From the NCBI GenBank assembly GCA_003697365.1, contig RFGP01000028.1, positions 1 to 45,272 of the forward strand: 45,272 nucleotides of DNA. The letters run 5' to 3'. The notes beneath the pieces were generated by a model. It was not told where the DNA came from. It made no database searches and saw nothing but the letters and a program-made list of their open reading frames with translations. Both the position numbers and the translations under genes were made by a program. Below, in pieces: positions 16,844-25,617 of this stretch. Within the stretch, counting starts at the first letter, position 1. Each line of letters opens with the position of its first letter. The DNA is from Chloroflexota bacterium (GTDB lineage Bacteria; Chloroflexota; Anaerolineae; Aggregatilineales; J027).

Positions 16844-19318
16844 ATGAATAAAAGACTTTTACAAATTTTTATTGTTTGGGTGCTTATCGCAACACCTCTA
16901 TTTTCAGTGAATACACATAAGATAAATGCACAAGAGGATAGTACGATAAATCTTCCCGGCCTTAATGGTGAAGTTATTGTGAGATATGATGCGATGGGAA
17001 TCCCGCATATATATGCAGATTCCACTCATGACTTAATGATGGCTCAAGGTTATGTAGAGGCGAGTCATCGTTGGTGGCAAATGGAATGGTGGCGGCATCA
17101 AAGTGCTGGACGACTTTCCGAAATTGTTGGGGACAGTCTGTTAAATACGGATATTTTCTTGAGAACACTTGGTTTTCAACGTGCTGTTGAAAAAGATTAT
17201 GAGGTATTAAGCGAAGAAGCGCTTGCTGTGCTCGATGCTTATGCTGCAGGTGTAAATGCCTATTTAGATGGCAAAGAACCAAATGAGCTAGCTGTTGAGT
17301 ATGGTTTCTTGGCACAAGCTGGACTTACATTTGAAGTTGAGCCTTGGACACCACTTGATAGTTTAAGATGGCTCAAAGTGATGGCTTATGGCCTATCATC
17401 AAACTTTAATGAAGAAATTGAGCGTGCTTTTCTGTCTCAAGAAAATTCACTATTGCCACTTGTACTTTTACCTGAATACGACTTTGAACAATTTCCCGCC
17501 ATTATCCAACCCGGCGGTGTTGACTATCAGATGGATGCTATGACATTTGCACCGAACTTACCTACGTTTGAGGGAGCACAGGTGCGAATGGTCGGCGATG
17601 TCGATCTATCAGACCCATATCTTTCTCCATTCGGGCAAGGCGTTGGAATTGGGTCTAACTCTTGGGCGATCAGTGGCAGCATGACTGATAGCGGAATGTC
17701 CTATTTGGCGAACGATCCTCATCTTAGTATTCAAATGCCTTCAATTTGGTATGAAGTGGGGTTGCACTGTAATACTGTAGATGAATCTTGCCCGTACGAT
17801 GTTGTTGGGGTTTCTTTTGCCGGAATGCCCGGTGTCGTTATTGGGCATAACGCCAACGTTGCATGGGGCTTTACAAATGTAGGTACAGATGTACAAGATT
17901 TGTATATGCTGCAAATCAACCCCGATAATCCCAATCAATACATGCTTGATGGTGAATGGGTTGATTTTGAGATCATCGAGGAAACAATCGTCGTTAATGG
18001 TGGTGAACCTTTTTCACATTCGGTGCGGATGTCTGTTTGGGGCCCAGTCATTAGCGAAGTGATAGGTCTACCTCAGGACATGGTATTAGCATTGCGTTGG
18101 GTGGCTTTAGATGCAAATAAGACTTTTGATGCATTGTTGGCACTAAATCGCGCTGCTAATTGGGATGATTTTCGTGTTGCGGCCACTTTATTTGATGTGC
18201 CAGCACAAAATATGCTCTATGCCGATGTTGAAGGAAATATTGGCTATCAAATGCCCGGTTTAGTACCGATTCGTGCAGAAGGACACGATCCACGTTATCC
18301 AGTTGATGGAAGTACTTCTGAGAATGCTTGGCTGGGATATGTTCCCTTTGAGGAGTTGCCTAGTATTTACAATCCAGAAGCTGGTTACATTGTTACAGCT
18401 AATAATTCTGTTGTGGGGCCAGACTATCCTCACTATATCACGGCTGATTGGGATTATGGTTATCGTGCCAAACGCATTGAACAAATGATTCAAAATGATG
18501 CTGATGGCGTGATTACGCTTGAAGACATGATGGCTATGCAATTTGATAATTACAATCTCAAGGCAGATTTCTTAATCCCTGCCCTTGAAAGTTTGGAACT
18601 AGACGGTGAATTAGGTGACTATGTTGCGTGGCTATCAGAGTGGGATCGTCAGAATAGTGCAGATAGTGGGCAAGCACTGTTATTTGAGGCCTACTGGATT
18701 GAACTTTTGCGCAGTATTTTCCAAGACGATTTAGGTAGCCTTCCTACTTTAAATAGTCGTTCTTGGTATATTGTCAGTCAAATGATCGCTAATCCGCAAG
18801 ATCCAATTTATGCGCGCTTTTGGGATAATGCTCTTACAGACGAAACTGAAACTTTGGATGTAATTATGGAGTTCGCTTTACAACAGGCGGTAGAACGTGT
18901 ATCTGAACTGTACGGTTCCGATCGCTCTACATGGACATGGGGAGATGCACATATGGCGCATTTCCGCGCCACACCGCTAGGGCAAGGGGGGATTAATCCT
19001 CAATTTGATCCTATTTTGAACTCGTTGTTTAATGCACATACTCGTGCAGCGGGTGGTCATGCTATTGTAAATGCCACGAATTTTAATACAAACTTTGAAG
19101 TTACTTCGTTGCCCAGTTTCCGACAAATCCTCATTCCGCAGAATTGGGATGCTTCTATGCGTATTAATACAGTAGGGCAAAGTGGTGATCCACAAAGTCG
19201 CCATTATCGTGATCAAGTAGAGATGTGGGCTACAGGCCAATATCACCCCGATTGGTTCAGCCTAGAAGCAGTTGAAGCGGATACTGAAGCTACGTGGATA
19301 CTCCTTCCTGCTGAATAA
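16844..19318 (+). CDS. Secreted penicillin acylase family protein (S45), paralogue 2
   Basis: 824 residues, with a signal peptide (LLQIFIVWVLIATPLFSVNTH, cleavage near KINAQ). Domain order is as in paralogue 1: YDAMGIPHIYADSTHDLMMAQ, RWWQMEWWRHQSAGRLSE, the autocatalytic Ser271 in GIGSNSWAISGS, ANDPHLSIQMPSIWYEVGL, and INTVGQSGDPQSRHYRDQV near the end. The two proteins align along their whole length with near-identical blocks (for example MEWWRHQSAGRLSEIVG), showing a duplication. TTTAGGAG precedes the ATG. Expected to hydrolyse an N-acyl (amide) bond outside the cytoplasm; substrate unknown. A TTCG-loop terminator follows. Confidence 0.92.
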   Translation: MNKRLLQIFIVWVLIATPLFSVNTHKINAQEDSTINLPGLNGEVIVRYDAMGIPHIYADSTHDLMMAQGYVEASHRWWQMEWWRHQSAGRLSEIVGDSLLNTDIFLRTLGFQRAVEKDYEVLSEEALAVLDAYAAGVNAYLDGKEPNELAVEYGFLAQAGLTFEVEPWTPLDSLRWLKVMAYGLSSNFNEEIERAFLSQENSLLPLVLLPEYDFEQFPAIIQPGGVDYQMDAMTFAPNLPTFEGAQVRMVGDVDLSDPYLSPFGQGVGIGSNSWAISGSMTDSGMSYLANDPHLSIQMPSIWYEVGLHCNTVDESCPYDVVGVSFAGMPGVVIGHNANVAWGFTNVGTDVQDLYMLQINPDNPNQYMLDGEWVDFEIIEETIVVNGGEPFSHSVRMSVWGPVISEVIGLPQDMVLALRWVALDANKTFDALLALNRAANWDDFRVAATLFDVPAQNMLYADVEGNIGYQMPGLVPIRAEGHDPRYPVDGSTSENAWLGYVPFEELPSIYNPEAGYIVTANNSVVGPDYPHYITADWDYGYRAKRIEQMIQNDADGVITLEDMMAMQFDNYNLKADFLIPALESLELDGELGDYVAWLSEWDRQNSADSGQALLFEAYWIELLRSIFQDDLGSLPTLNSRSWYIVSQMIANPQDPIYARFWDNALTDETETLDVIMEFALQQAVERVSELYGSDRSTWTWGDAHMAHFRATPLGQGGINPQFDPILNSLFNAHTRAAGGHAIVNATNFNTNFEVTSLPSFRQILIPQNWDASMRINTVGQSGDPQSRHYRDQVEMWATGQYHPDWFSLEAVEADTEATWILLPAE

Positions 19319-19335
19319 ATCATAACAACTTATGG

Positions 19336-19366
19336 TGCCATCCTTCGGGGTGGCATCTTTATCTTT
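19336..19366 (+). terminator. Intrinsic terminator with TTCG tetraloop
   Basis: TGCCATCC (19336-19343) pairs with GGGTGGCA (19348-19355), closed by a TTCG tetraloop, and is followed by TCTTTATCTTT. It ends the second acylase transcript before the globin operon. Confidence 0.85.
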
Positions 19367-19483
19367 ACTTACGATTTTCTACAGCTTTGTCACATTTTGA
19401 CGTTGGCAAATTTCACTTCTTGCGTCATAGTAGATTTGTTTATTTTTATGTCAATATAAAGCAGTAAGGGTATCATTCATATC

Positions 19484-19927
19484 ATGACAGAACATCCTCT
19501 GTCACCTACAGATGTTTTTGAGCGCATTGGCCATGAAGGCTTTGAGCGTTTAGTTCATGCTTTTTATCAACGTGTCGCTACTGATGATATTTTAAGACCT
19601 ATGTACCCGTCTGGTGATCTAGCCCCAGCTGAACGGCGCTTGCGGCTGTTTCTAGAGCAATACTTTGGCGGCCCAACTACTTATTCTCAGCAACGAGGTC
19701 ACCCACGTTTGCGTGCCCGACATTTGCGTTTTCCTATCGATCAAGCAGCACGAGATCGATGGGTGTCTTTGATGTTAGCAGCGCTTGAAGAAGCCGAGTT
19801 GCCAGATGATGTGGCCGCAATAATGCGCCAATACTTTGAGCAAGCTGCAACATTTTTGATCAACCGTTCTCCCTTTATGGGAGGGATGTTCAGCACTCAA
19901 CCACCACAAACACAGGATGAAACGTAA
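19484..19927 (+). CDS. glbO: Group II truncated haemoglobin (trHbO/YjbI-like)
   Basis: 147 residues. Diagnostic pieces are VFERIGHEGFERLVHAFYQRV, LRPMYP, LFLEQYFGGPTTYSQQRGHP, RLRARHLRFPI (proximal His) and RDRWVSLM (Trp at G8, typical of group II). Group II globins bind O2/NO tightly and are linked to redox and nitrosative stress. The next gene starts at the base after the stop (TAA then ATG), so the globin leads a three-gene transcript with a membrane protein and a fluoride channel. Upstream is about 115 bases of AT-rich sequence after the preceding terminator. Confidence 0.93.
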   Translation: MTEHPLSPTDVFERIGHEGFERLVHAFYQRVATDDILRPMYPSGDLAPAERRLRLFLEQYFGGPTTYSQQRGHPRLRARHLRFPIDQAARDRWVSLMLAALEEAELPDDVAAIMRQYFEQAATFLINRSPFMGGMFSTQPPQTQDET

Positions 19928-20323
19928 ATGGCAAAACAACCTCAAAAACTTTCGACTTTTCTAGAACAAGTACAGTATTGGGTAGATGGCTTACCACGCG
20001 GTATACGAATTGGTTTGAATGCACTTATATCTTTGTTTGTAATTGTTGTACTTGGCTTATTCATTGTATTTTTAACCGCTGGTGATCAGGTAAATGAAGT
20101 TCAGTCCGACGAAGTGCTCTATGTTCCCACGATTACAATTACTGTATTATGGATAATCATTTATGGTTTTGGGTGGAGGGCGCTAGTTGGGTTTGATCTT
20201 AGCGAAGACCAAGAATGGCGTGCAAGTCGCATTTCTGCATGGGTAGTGTTGATAGGAATGCTTGCTTTCATCTTAACTGTTTTAGGGTGCATCTTTGGCT
20301 TGTTATTTGCAACTCTCTTGTGA
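19928..20323 (+). CDS. Three-helix membrane protein
   Basis: 131 residues with three clear hydrophobic segments: LNALISLFVIVVLGLFIVFL, ITITVLWIIIYGFGW and ISAWVVLIGMLAFILTVLGCIFGLLFATLL. The start abuts the globin stop and the gene ends 9 bases before crcB, so it is co-transcribed with both. I do not recognise a family, and no catalytic or ligand motif is visible. Confidence 0.8.
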   Translation: MAKQPQKLSTFLEQVQYWVDGLPRGIRIGLNALISLFVIVVLGLFIVFLTAGDQVNEVQSDEVLYVPTITITVLWIIIYGFGWRALVGFDLSEDQEWRASRISAWVVLIGMLAFILTVLGCIFGLLFATLL

Positions 20324-20332
20324 TATGAGCTT

Positions 20333-20701
20333 ATGTTATTGAGAATACTCTTAGTTGGCGTTGGCGGATTTATTGGAGCAAACTTTCGTTATCTAACAAG
20401 CACTTTAATTACGTCAAAAGATTTTCCTTTAGCTACCTTAGTTGTCAATATGGTAGGTTGCTTTGGGTTGGCATTATTTGTTGGCTTCTTAGATCGACAT
20501 TTGATGCTATCACCTAATACTCGTTTGCTTATTGGTACAGGTTTTTTTGGCGCGTTAACGACGTTTAGTACGTTTAGTTTTGAAACGATCAACCTTATTG
20601 AGCGTGGCGATTTTGTGTTGGGAGGTATGTATGCTCTTGTTAGCACGATGCTGGGCTTTAGTATGACAATGCTAGGGCTTTGGGTTGGGAGGCTACTATA
20701 G
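20333..20701 (+). CDS. crcB: Fluoride ion channel CrcB/FluC
   Basis: 122 residues with four helices, the normal size for one subunit of the antiparallel dimeric Fluc channel. Family signatures are VGGFIGANFRYL near the start, TLVVNMVGCFGLALFVG (Asn lining the pore) and the GTGFFGALTTFSTFSFE stretch with the central Na+ site and Phe box. It exports fluoride passively from the cytoplasm. No fluoride riboswitch can fit: only 9 bases separate it from the upstream gene. Its TAG overlaps the end of the convergent membrane-protein gene by 6 bases. Confidence 0.95.
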   Translation: MLLRILLVGVGGFIGANFRYLTSTLITSKDFPLATLVVNMVGCFGLALFVGFLDRHLMLSPNTRLLIGTGFFGALTTFSTFSFETINLIERGDFVLGGMYALVSTMLGFSMTMLGLWVGRLL

Positions 20702-21334
20702 CGCCATTATCGCAAAAATAATTCTTATCAATAAAAATACCAATATGAAACTTAGTATGGGAAAGGTGATATAGAGCAGCATTCGTCGCGAAATGGCACG
20801 ACGTGATATGCGACGCTCTAAGTCTTGGAAAGTCCAATCAGGGTGTGGGGTGAAGCGCTCCTCAATAATTCGATAACATGTTTCTACGTCTTCAAGTTCT
20901 ATGCTGCGCACCGTAATAATTTTAGGTGGTCTTGGCTCATCGCCTACAGCTGTGGGGCGTTCTTTTAACCATATGATAGCGATTGTATTCTCAACTATGC
21001 CACATATGCCTATCTGCGAATAAGGCACTATGCGATTAAAATAGCGGATCGGTTGCCTTATGATGAGGGCCTCTTCTGTAAGAATAATTCCAGCTTGCTG
21101 CTTAAAGGTATACAATAACCACCAAAGTGCTGGCCCTGAAGCTATGATAAGTGGTGAGAAGAATAGCGTCCAAATCCAGCCTTTTTCTAAGTTTGCTATG
21201 ATTGCTAGCAGTGGCCCAACAATAGCAATGCTAAAACCAACTAGCGTGATCCATTTCGCTAATGTCGTATCTTCTGGATATGGGCGATACATTGGTAGGT
21301 CGGTAGGTACGTTATACCCTAGCAAATGCAGCAT
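20696..21334 (-). CDS. Membrane protein with PH-like central region
   Basis: 212 residues. Two helices near the N-terminus (WITLVGFSIAIVGPLLAIIA and WTLFFSPLIIASGPALWWLLY) are followed by a soluble stretch of about 90 residues (ILTEEALIIRQPIRYFNRIVPYSQIG and on) that looks like the small beta-rich PH-type domain of bacterial membrane proteins, then a basic segment (RRISRRAISRR) and a final helix (ITFPILSFILVFLLIRIIF). Function unknown. It lies downstream of another membrane protein of related architecture and of ruvA, on the same strand. Confidence 0.7.
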   Translation of the reverse strand: MLHLLGYNVPTDLPMYRPYPEDTTLAKWITLVGFSIAIVGPLLAIIANLEKGWIWTLFFSPLIIASGPALWWLLYTFKQQAGIILTEEALIIRQPIRYFNRIVPYSQIGICGIVENTIAIIWLKERPTAVGDEPRPPKIITVRSIELEDVETCYRIIEERFTPHPDWTFQDLERRISRRAISRRMLLYITFPILSFILVFLLIRIIFAIMAL

Positions 21335-21350
21335 ATATAAAACTTTTCTC

Positions 21351-21920
21351 TTAAAAAGGCCAAAAGCGCCTTAACCGACGCTTATATTGGCTAGCAAAAA
21401 ATTTTTGATAAGCAGCGCTGAAATCAGTATTAGGCGATGTCAATGTGATCTGTTCCGCTTGTTTTATGAAAGCAGCAGCAAATTGTTTGCTAACAGTTGA
21501 TGGCGTGCTGAGCCATGTATGTTGTTCATCTATTTGATGTGGCAAGAAAAACATTGAAATTTTGTTTTTAGGTGCACAGCTAAACTTTTTGCTATCAAAC
21601 ATAAAAATATATCGATTGCGATTTGGTAGCACTAGTAACCTAAGGAAACCGTCGTAGTTGTAATAAATTTTTCTCATTCCAAAGGGGCTACGCCTTAGGA
21701 TAAAGCCATTTGGTTCAAGCTGGAAACCACTTGCAAAGCGTTTGGGTAGTATAAGATTAAGGACTTGTATAAAAACAATAGCAAGTAACAAAAAGCTGAT
21801 AATAGGAGTAGAAAAAAATCCCCAAGATATAATGCTCGCAATGATGTAGATCACCACAGTGGAGATGTGAATTGTTTGTAGGCGATAAAATTTTGTGTTG
21901 TTCTCTATTGTTGTGTTCAT
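21351..21920 (-). CDS. Membrane protein, two N-terminal helices plus soluble domain
   Basis: 189 residues. Two hydrophobic helices (ISTVVIYIIASIISWGFF and PIISFLLLAIVFIQVLNLIL) precede a soluble domain beginning FQLEPNGFILRRSPFGMRKIYY, which again resembles a PH-like beta-rich module. The C-terminus is very basic (SQYKRRLRRFWPF). The ATG overlaps the ruvA stop (ATGA), so it is translationally coupled to ruvA although nothing suggests a role in recombination. No family recognised. Confidence 0.72.
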   Translation of the reverse strand: MNTTIENNTKFYRLQTIHISTVVIYIIASIISWGFFSTPIISFLLLAIVFIQVLNLILPKRFASGFQLEPNGFILRRSPFGMRKIYYNYDGFLRLLVLPNRNRYIFMFDSKKFSCAPKNKISMFFLPHQIDEQHTWLSTPSTVSKQFAAAFIKQAEQITLTSPNTDFSAAYQKFFASQYKRRLRRFWPF

Positions 21921-22495
21921 TGAGCAAAATAAGCAAGCGCAAGACGAAGGCGCTCTTCAACATCTTGTGGCGTGTCTGGTGGGATAGATTGCAAAGCAGT
22001 TTGCGCTTCTACTATGCTATAGCCAAGTGCAGTTAAGGTTGCTAGAACATCGGCATCAACATCGCTCACAGGTGAAACAGTTTCTAAGACCGTTGCTTTA
22101 ATCTTATCGCGTAGCTCAAAGACGATTTTTTGGGCAGTCTTTTTGCCGATGCCGGGCACTTGTGTAAGTATTTCCGCATGTTCAGTTGCAATAGCACGCC
22201 GTAACTGATCACGGTTGAGTGTACTTAAAATGGTCATACCTAATTTGGGCCCTATGCCACTGACACTGGTGATCATACGGAATAGATTTCGTTCATCAGC
22301 GTCAGCGAAGCCGTATAAACTTAAATCATCTTCTCGCACTGCTAAATAGGTAAACAAAGTGACGTGGTTGTCAGAAGTAACTTGTTGACGTGCGGCTCTT
22401 GTAACGTTAATTCTTAGCCCAATGCTATTGCCTATTAAAACAACTAAGGCATCTGAAGAACTTTCTATTACTTTACCAATCACAACATCAATCAT
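21917..22495 (-). CDS. ruvA: Holliday junction branch migration subunit RuvA
   Basis: 192 residues, normal length. The N-terminal OB fold starts MIDVVIGKVIESSSDALVVL; the helix-hairpin-helix DNA-binding motifs are MITSVSGIGPKLGMTIL and LTQVPGIGKKTAQKIV; the C-terminal domain III (about residues 145-192) is the RuvB contact. RuvA binds four-way junctions and recruits the RuvB motor. It sits 4 bases after ruvC and ends within the start of a membrane-protein gene. No ruvB is visible in the window. Confidence 0.97.
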   Translation of the reverse strand: MIDVVIGKVIESSSDALVVLIGNSIGLRINVTRAARQQVTSDNHVTLFTYLAVREDDLSLYGFADADERNLFRMITSVSGIGPKLGMTILSTLNRDQLRRAIATEHAEILTQVPGIGKKTAQKIVFELRDKIKATVLETVSPVSDVDADVLATLTALGYSIVEAQTALQSIPPDTPQDVEERLRLALAYFAQ

Positions 22496-22499
22496 GCAG

Positions 22500-22991
22500 T
22501 TAATATCCTAAACGATCTAAACGTGTCATCTGCAAATGTGTAATTGCCACAGCCAAACCATCTGCAGCATCATCAGGTTTGGGAATGTGGGCTAGTCCTA
22601 AAAGTTGGCGCACCATTTCTTGCATTTGGTTTTTGTCCGCATTGCCATAGCCAGTGATACAACTTTTGATAATTGGCGGCTGATATTCGCCAACAAGAAG
22701 GCCGCTTTGGGCTAATGTAAGTAACAGCACACCGCGCGCTTGCGCCACCTTTATAGCAGTGGTGACGTTTTTGCCAAAAAATAATTCTTCAATAGCCGCT
22801 TCATTAGGGTGATGTTCGGCAAGTAAAGCGCTAAGTTGTTCATGAAGTTGTAGTAAACGCTCAGCCATAGGAATCTTGGCTTTTGTGGAAAAGACCCCAT
22901 AGTTCACAGCTTCTAGGGTACCATCAGGATGTTCGTATACTAATCCATAACCAGTGCGAGCTGTGCCGGGGTCCAAACCTAAAATAAGCAT
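22500..22991 (-). CDS. ruvC: Holliday junction resolvase RuvC
   Basis: 163 residues. The RNase H-like active-site acidic residues are recognisable in LILGLDPGTARTGYG (Asp), AAIEELFFGKN (Glu) and KPDDAADGLAVAITH (Asp pair). RuvC cuts Holliday junctions symmetrically in the RuvABC pathway. It is placed 5 bases after yebC and 4 bases before ruvA, the widespread yebC-ruvC-ruvA order. Confidence 0.97.
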   Translation of the reverse strand: MLILGLDPGTARTGYGLVYEHPDGTLEAVNYGVFSTKAKIPMAERLLQLHEQLSALLAEHHPNEAAIEELFFGKNVTTAIKVAQARGVLLLTLAQSGLLVGEYQPPIIKSCITGYGNADKNQMQEMVRQLLGLAHIPKPDDAADGLAVAITHLQMTRLDRLGY

Positions 22992-22996
22992 TGGGC

Positions 22997-23758
22997 TTAT
23001 TCTGCCTCAAAGGCTTGCATTGCTTCAGCAGTAAACTTCAAATTACTTGATACGTTTTGTACGTCGTCGAGCTCTTCTAGTTTTTCAATCAGTTTAAAGA
23101 CCTGTAGAGCCTCTTCTGTTGAAACTTCTACTTCGTTTTGTGGTATCCAAGCGAGTTTGCTATCGGCGATCTCATATCCTGCATCTTGAAGTGCTTTGAC
23201 GACATTATGCAATTCAGTGCGTGGTGTATACACGACGATTATATCTTCTTCGGCTTCAACATCTTCAGCGCCAGCCTCAGCTGCTTGTAAAAACAGCTCG
23301 TCGAAGTCAACACCTTCAGCATTAATCTCAATATACCCTTTTTGATCGAATTGCCACAACACCGCACCGCTACTGGCAAGATTACCACCACTACGATTAA
23401 AAGCATGTTTTACTTCTGCGAGGGTGCGGTTTGTGTTGTCGGTCATGGTTTCGACAATAATAGCAACACCACCGGGGCCATAACCTTCATAGGTAATCTC
23501 TTGATAGGCTTCACCTGTTTCGCTAATGCCAGCACCTTTATTGATTGCCCGTTGAATATTGTCTTTGGGCATATTGGCTGCTTTTGCTTTTTCAACCGCA
23601 ATACGCAAACGAGGATTACTATCGGGATCAGTAATACCGCCTCCTTCGCGCACAGCAGTGACAATCTCGCGTACTAACCGAGTGAATATTTTGCCGCGTT
23701 TTGCGTCTTCTGCGCCCTTTTTGCGCTTAATAGTTGACCATTTACTATGACCAGACAT
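22997..23758 (-). CDS. yebC: YebC/PmpR/TACO1 family protein
   Basis: 253 residues, standard length. Starts MSGHSKWSTIKRKKGAEDAK, the hallmark of the family, and continues with PRLRIAVEKAKAANMPKDNI and ITYEGYGPGGVAIIVETMTDN. Members act as transcriptional regulators in some bacteria and as translation factors easing ribosome stalling in others; which applies here cannot be told. First gene of the yebC-ruvC-ruvA transcript. Confidence 0.96.
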   Translation of the reverse strand: MSGHSKWSTIKRKKGAEDAKRGKIFTRLVREIVTAVREGGGITDPDSNPRLRIAVEKAKAANMPKDNIQRAINKGAGISETGEAYQEITYEGYGPGGVAIIVETMTDNTNRTLAEVKHAFNRSGGNLASSGAVLWQFDQKGYIEINAEGVDFDELFLQAAEAGAEDVEAEEDIIVVYTPRTELHNVVKALQDAGYEIADSKLAWIPQNEVEVSTEEALQVFKLIEKLEELDDVQNVSSNLKFTAEAMQAFEAE

Positions 23759-23847
23759 AACACTCCGCCTTCATCAAATTTGTTACTTAGGATTGGCTTA
23801 TTATATCAGCTTGCCGAAAGTGCCTGCAAGATGACTTGCTGCGTTGT

Positions 23848-25617
23848 TTAAGGAGCAAACCCCCAATTATCAAATGGGCGACAACCTGATGCTGGGTCAT
23901 AGCACGCTCTGACAGGATCAGGTATACCTTCTGAGGTAAAGCGATTTTCATCGATATTGGTTAAACTCACTTCATAGCCTTGTTGTGGAAGTACACAACT
24001 AACACCGCTGCCGGGAATTGGAGCTGGGCGTGTTTGAAGCAAGGGTTCTGTGGGGTTGAAGTAGTTGTACACAATACGGTTAACATTCGCGAACATATCC
24101 CACTTAAATGAGTCAAACAGCAGGCCATCCCCGCGCCCACCTTCCTCCCAGATGTACATCACAAAAACGTAATCTCCACCGGGTGTCATCACGATACCCA
24201 CATCGCCAGAAGTGTCGTCTACATAGCCAACTTTATGCGCTATATCAGTTCCTTCCGGTACGCCAAGCTCCATCATATTCAGAAAATGAGTACCGCGCAT
24301 AATTTCTAGCATTGCTTGGCATTCAGTTTGTGTGATTTCGCCCTCAAAAATAGTTTGTAGTCCACTGCCATATTTGGCACAGTCATATATATTCATTAGC
24401 AATGTGCCCATGTCTGATGCTGTTGTTTGATTTTGAGGGCTGGCATCTGTGGGTGTGGATGTGTCAAGGGGGGCAAGAGCACGTCCCGGACATGTATTGG
24501 GTTGTACGATTGTATAATAATTGGCAGGTAAATTGGACTCTTCTACTGAACCAATCCACAGGTTAGATGTCAACTGTGTATGAACAGCACCTGCCTTGCA
24601 AAAAGTATCATTGAGTTTACGGATGCCATCAATATAGCTACCATCGCTACTAGTGCTATACATTAAGTTATTGGCATCGCCGTTATCTGAACAAATGATA
24701 GCATTGGCGAGCTGGCGTTTCTCAAATGCAGATGGTTCATTAATGCGATAGCGAAAATAATTTATGATAATGCCAACTTTGATGTTACTCATGCCATCAT
24801 GAAGGACATCGGCATTGATATTTACTTCTTCACCTGTTTGAAGATCGAGCACGAAAACAGAAACAACACCATCGGGACCATCCCACGCTACTCGTGTATC
24901 AGCGTTTAGATATTGCAAAATGGCAGATTGAAGGTCTTGGATGGTTAAGTCGCGCCCTGCACTGCGTTTAACGGGGAGACTAATGCGTCGATTGGCTGGG
25001 TTTCGATCAAATAGTGCGGCCTCAATCAATGACATCGCTGCTTCTATATCTAGCTGAACTGTCTCACCTGCGCTACGAAATGTACTAGTGTTGAGATCAA
25101 AGGTGCTTGTGTTGGTTGTCGTGTCGTATCGTAAAGCTAGTTCTTCTAAATAGGCGCGTAAATCTGCTGGATCGTATTCAGCATAGATTGGAATGTTGAT
25201 GGAGCGCGTTTCTTGCCGCCATAAAAACTTCCAAAATCCTCCCCAAAAATCATCATCTAATTGATTCGTGGCTGCTGCTTGCATGGATTCTGTGTCTAAA
25301 CGAAAGCCTATCTGAGATGGGATGAGGATAATTGGACTGCCTTCATAGTCCAGCACGATTGGCTGTTCAATGTAAACAGATTCAAGTAAACGTAAGCGAT
25401 CGGCTTCGTTTAACCCTCCTACTTGTACTCCGCCAATAAGGACATCATTACCAAATGTTTGCTCAATATTATTGTATTCATTGCTATAAGCGATGAGTTC
25501 TGTTGCGCCAATGACTAATCCCAATAAGATCATAACGCTGGAAATTGCAATTAAAATAGGAAATCCGTCTGTTGAACGTCGACGGCCACGAAACTCATCA
25601 AGCCTTGCATAACTCAT
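23848..25617 (-). CDS. Membrane-anchored beta-lactamase-like serine hydrolase
   Basis: 589 residues. One membrane anchor (about residues 19-42) is followed by a VanW/YoaR-type putative peptidoglycan-binding region (about 50-250; VGGLNEADRLRLLES, IGFRLDTESM). The C-terminal domain (about 255-545) is class A beta-lactamase-like with all three motifs: SNIK (Ser277, Lys280), SDN (310-312) and KVG (462-464, in place of KTG). Several cysteines occur in the catalytic domain, so disulfides outside the cell are likely. Most such domains in non-pathogens are peptidoglycan-associated hydrolases of unknown substrate rather than resistance enzymes. The start overlaps the end of the Nudix gene by 4 bases (ATGA). 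Confidence 0.87.
   Translation of the reverse strand: MSYARLDEFRGRRRSTDGFPILIAISSVMILLGLVIGATELIAYSNEYNNIEQTFGNDVLIGGVQVGGLNEADRLRLLESVYIEQPIVLDYEGSPIILIPSQIGFRLDTESMQAAATNQLDDDFWGGFWKFLWRQETRSINIPIYAEYDPADLRAYLEELALRYDTTTNTSTFDLNTSTFRSAGETVQLDIEAAMSLIEAALFDRNPANRRISLPVKRSAGRDLTIQDLQSAILQYLNADTRVAWDGPDGVVSVFVLDLQTGEEVNINADVLHDGMSNIKVGIIINYFRYRINEPSAFEKRQLANAIICSDNGDANNLMYSTSSDGSYIDGIRKLNDTFCKAGAVHTQLTSNLWIGSVEESNLPANYYTIVQPNTCPGRALAPLDTSTPTDASPQNQTTASDMGTLLMNIYDCAKYGSGLQTIFEGEITQTECQAMLEIMRGTHFLNMMELGVPEGTDIAHKVGYVDDTSGDVGIVMTPGGDYVFVMYIWEEGGRGDGLLFDSFKWDMFANVNRIVYNYFNPTEPLLQTRPAPIPGSGVSCVLPQQGYEVSLTNIDENRFTSEGIPDPVRACYDPASGCRPFDNWGFAP

Noticed and set aside
20324-20332. Fluoride riboswitch directly before crcB
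   Set aside because: Only 9 bases separate crcB from the upstream gene, far too few for the aptamer.
23848-25617. Serine hydrolase as a true antibiotic-resistance beta-lactamase
   Set aside because: The motifs are present but KTG is KVG, the protein carries a VanW-like region and anchor, and the context is not a resistance locus, so only a beta-lactamase-like hydrolase is claimed.
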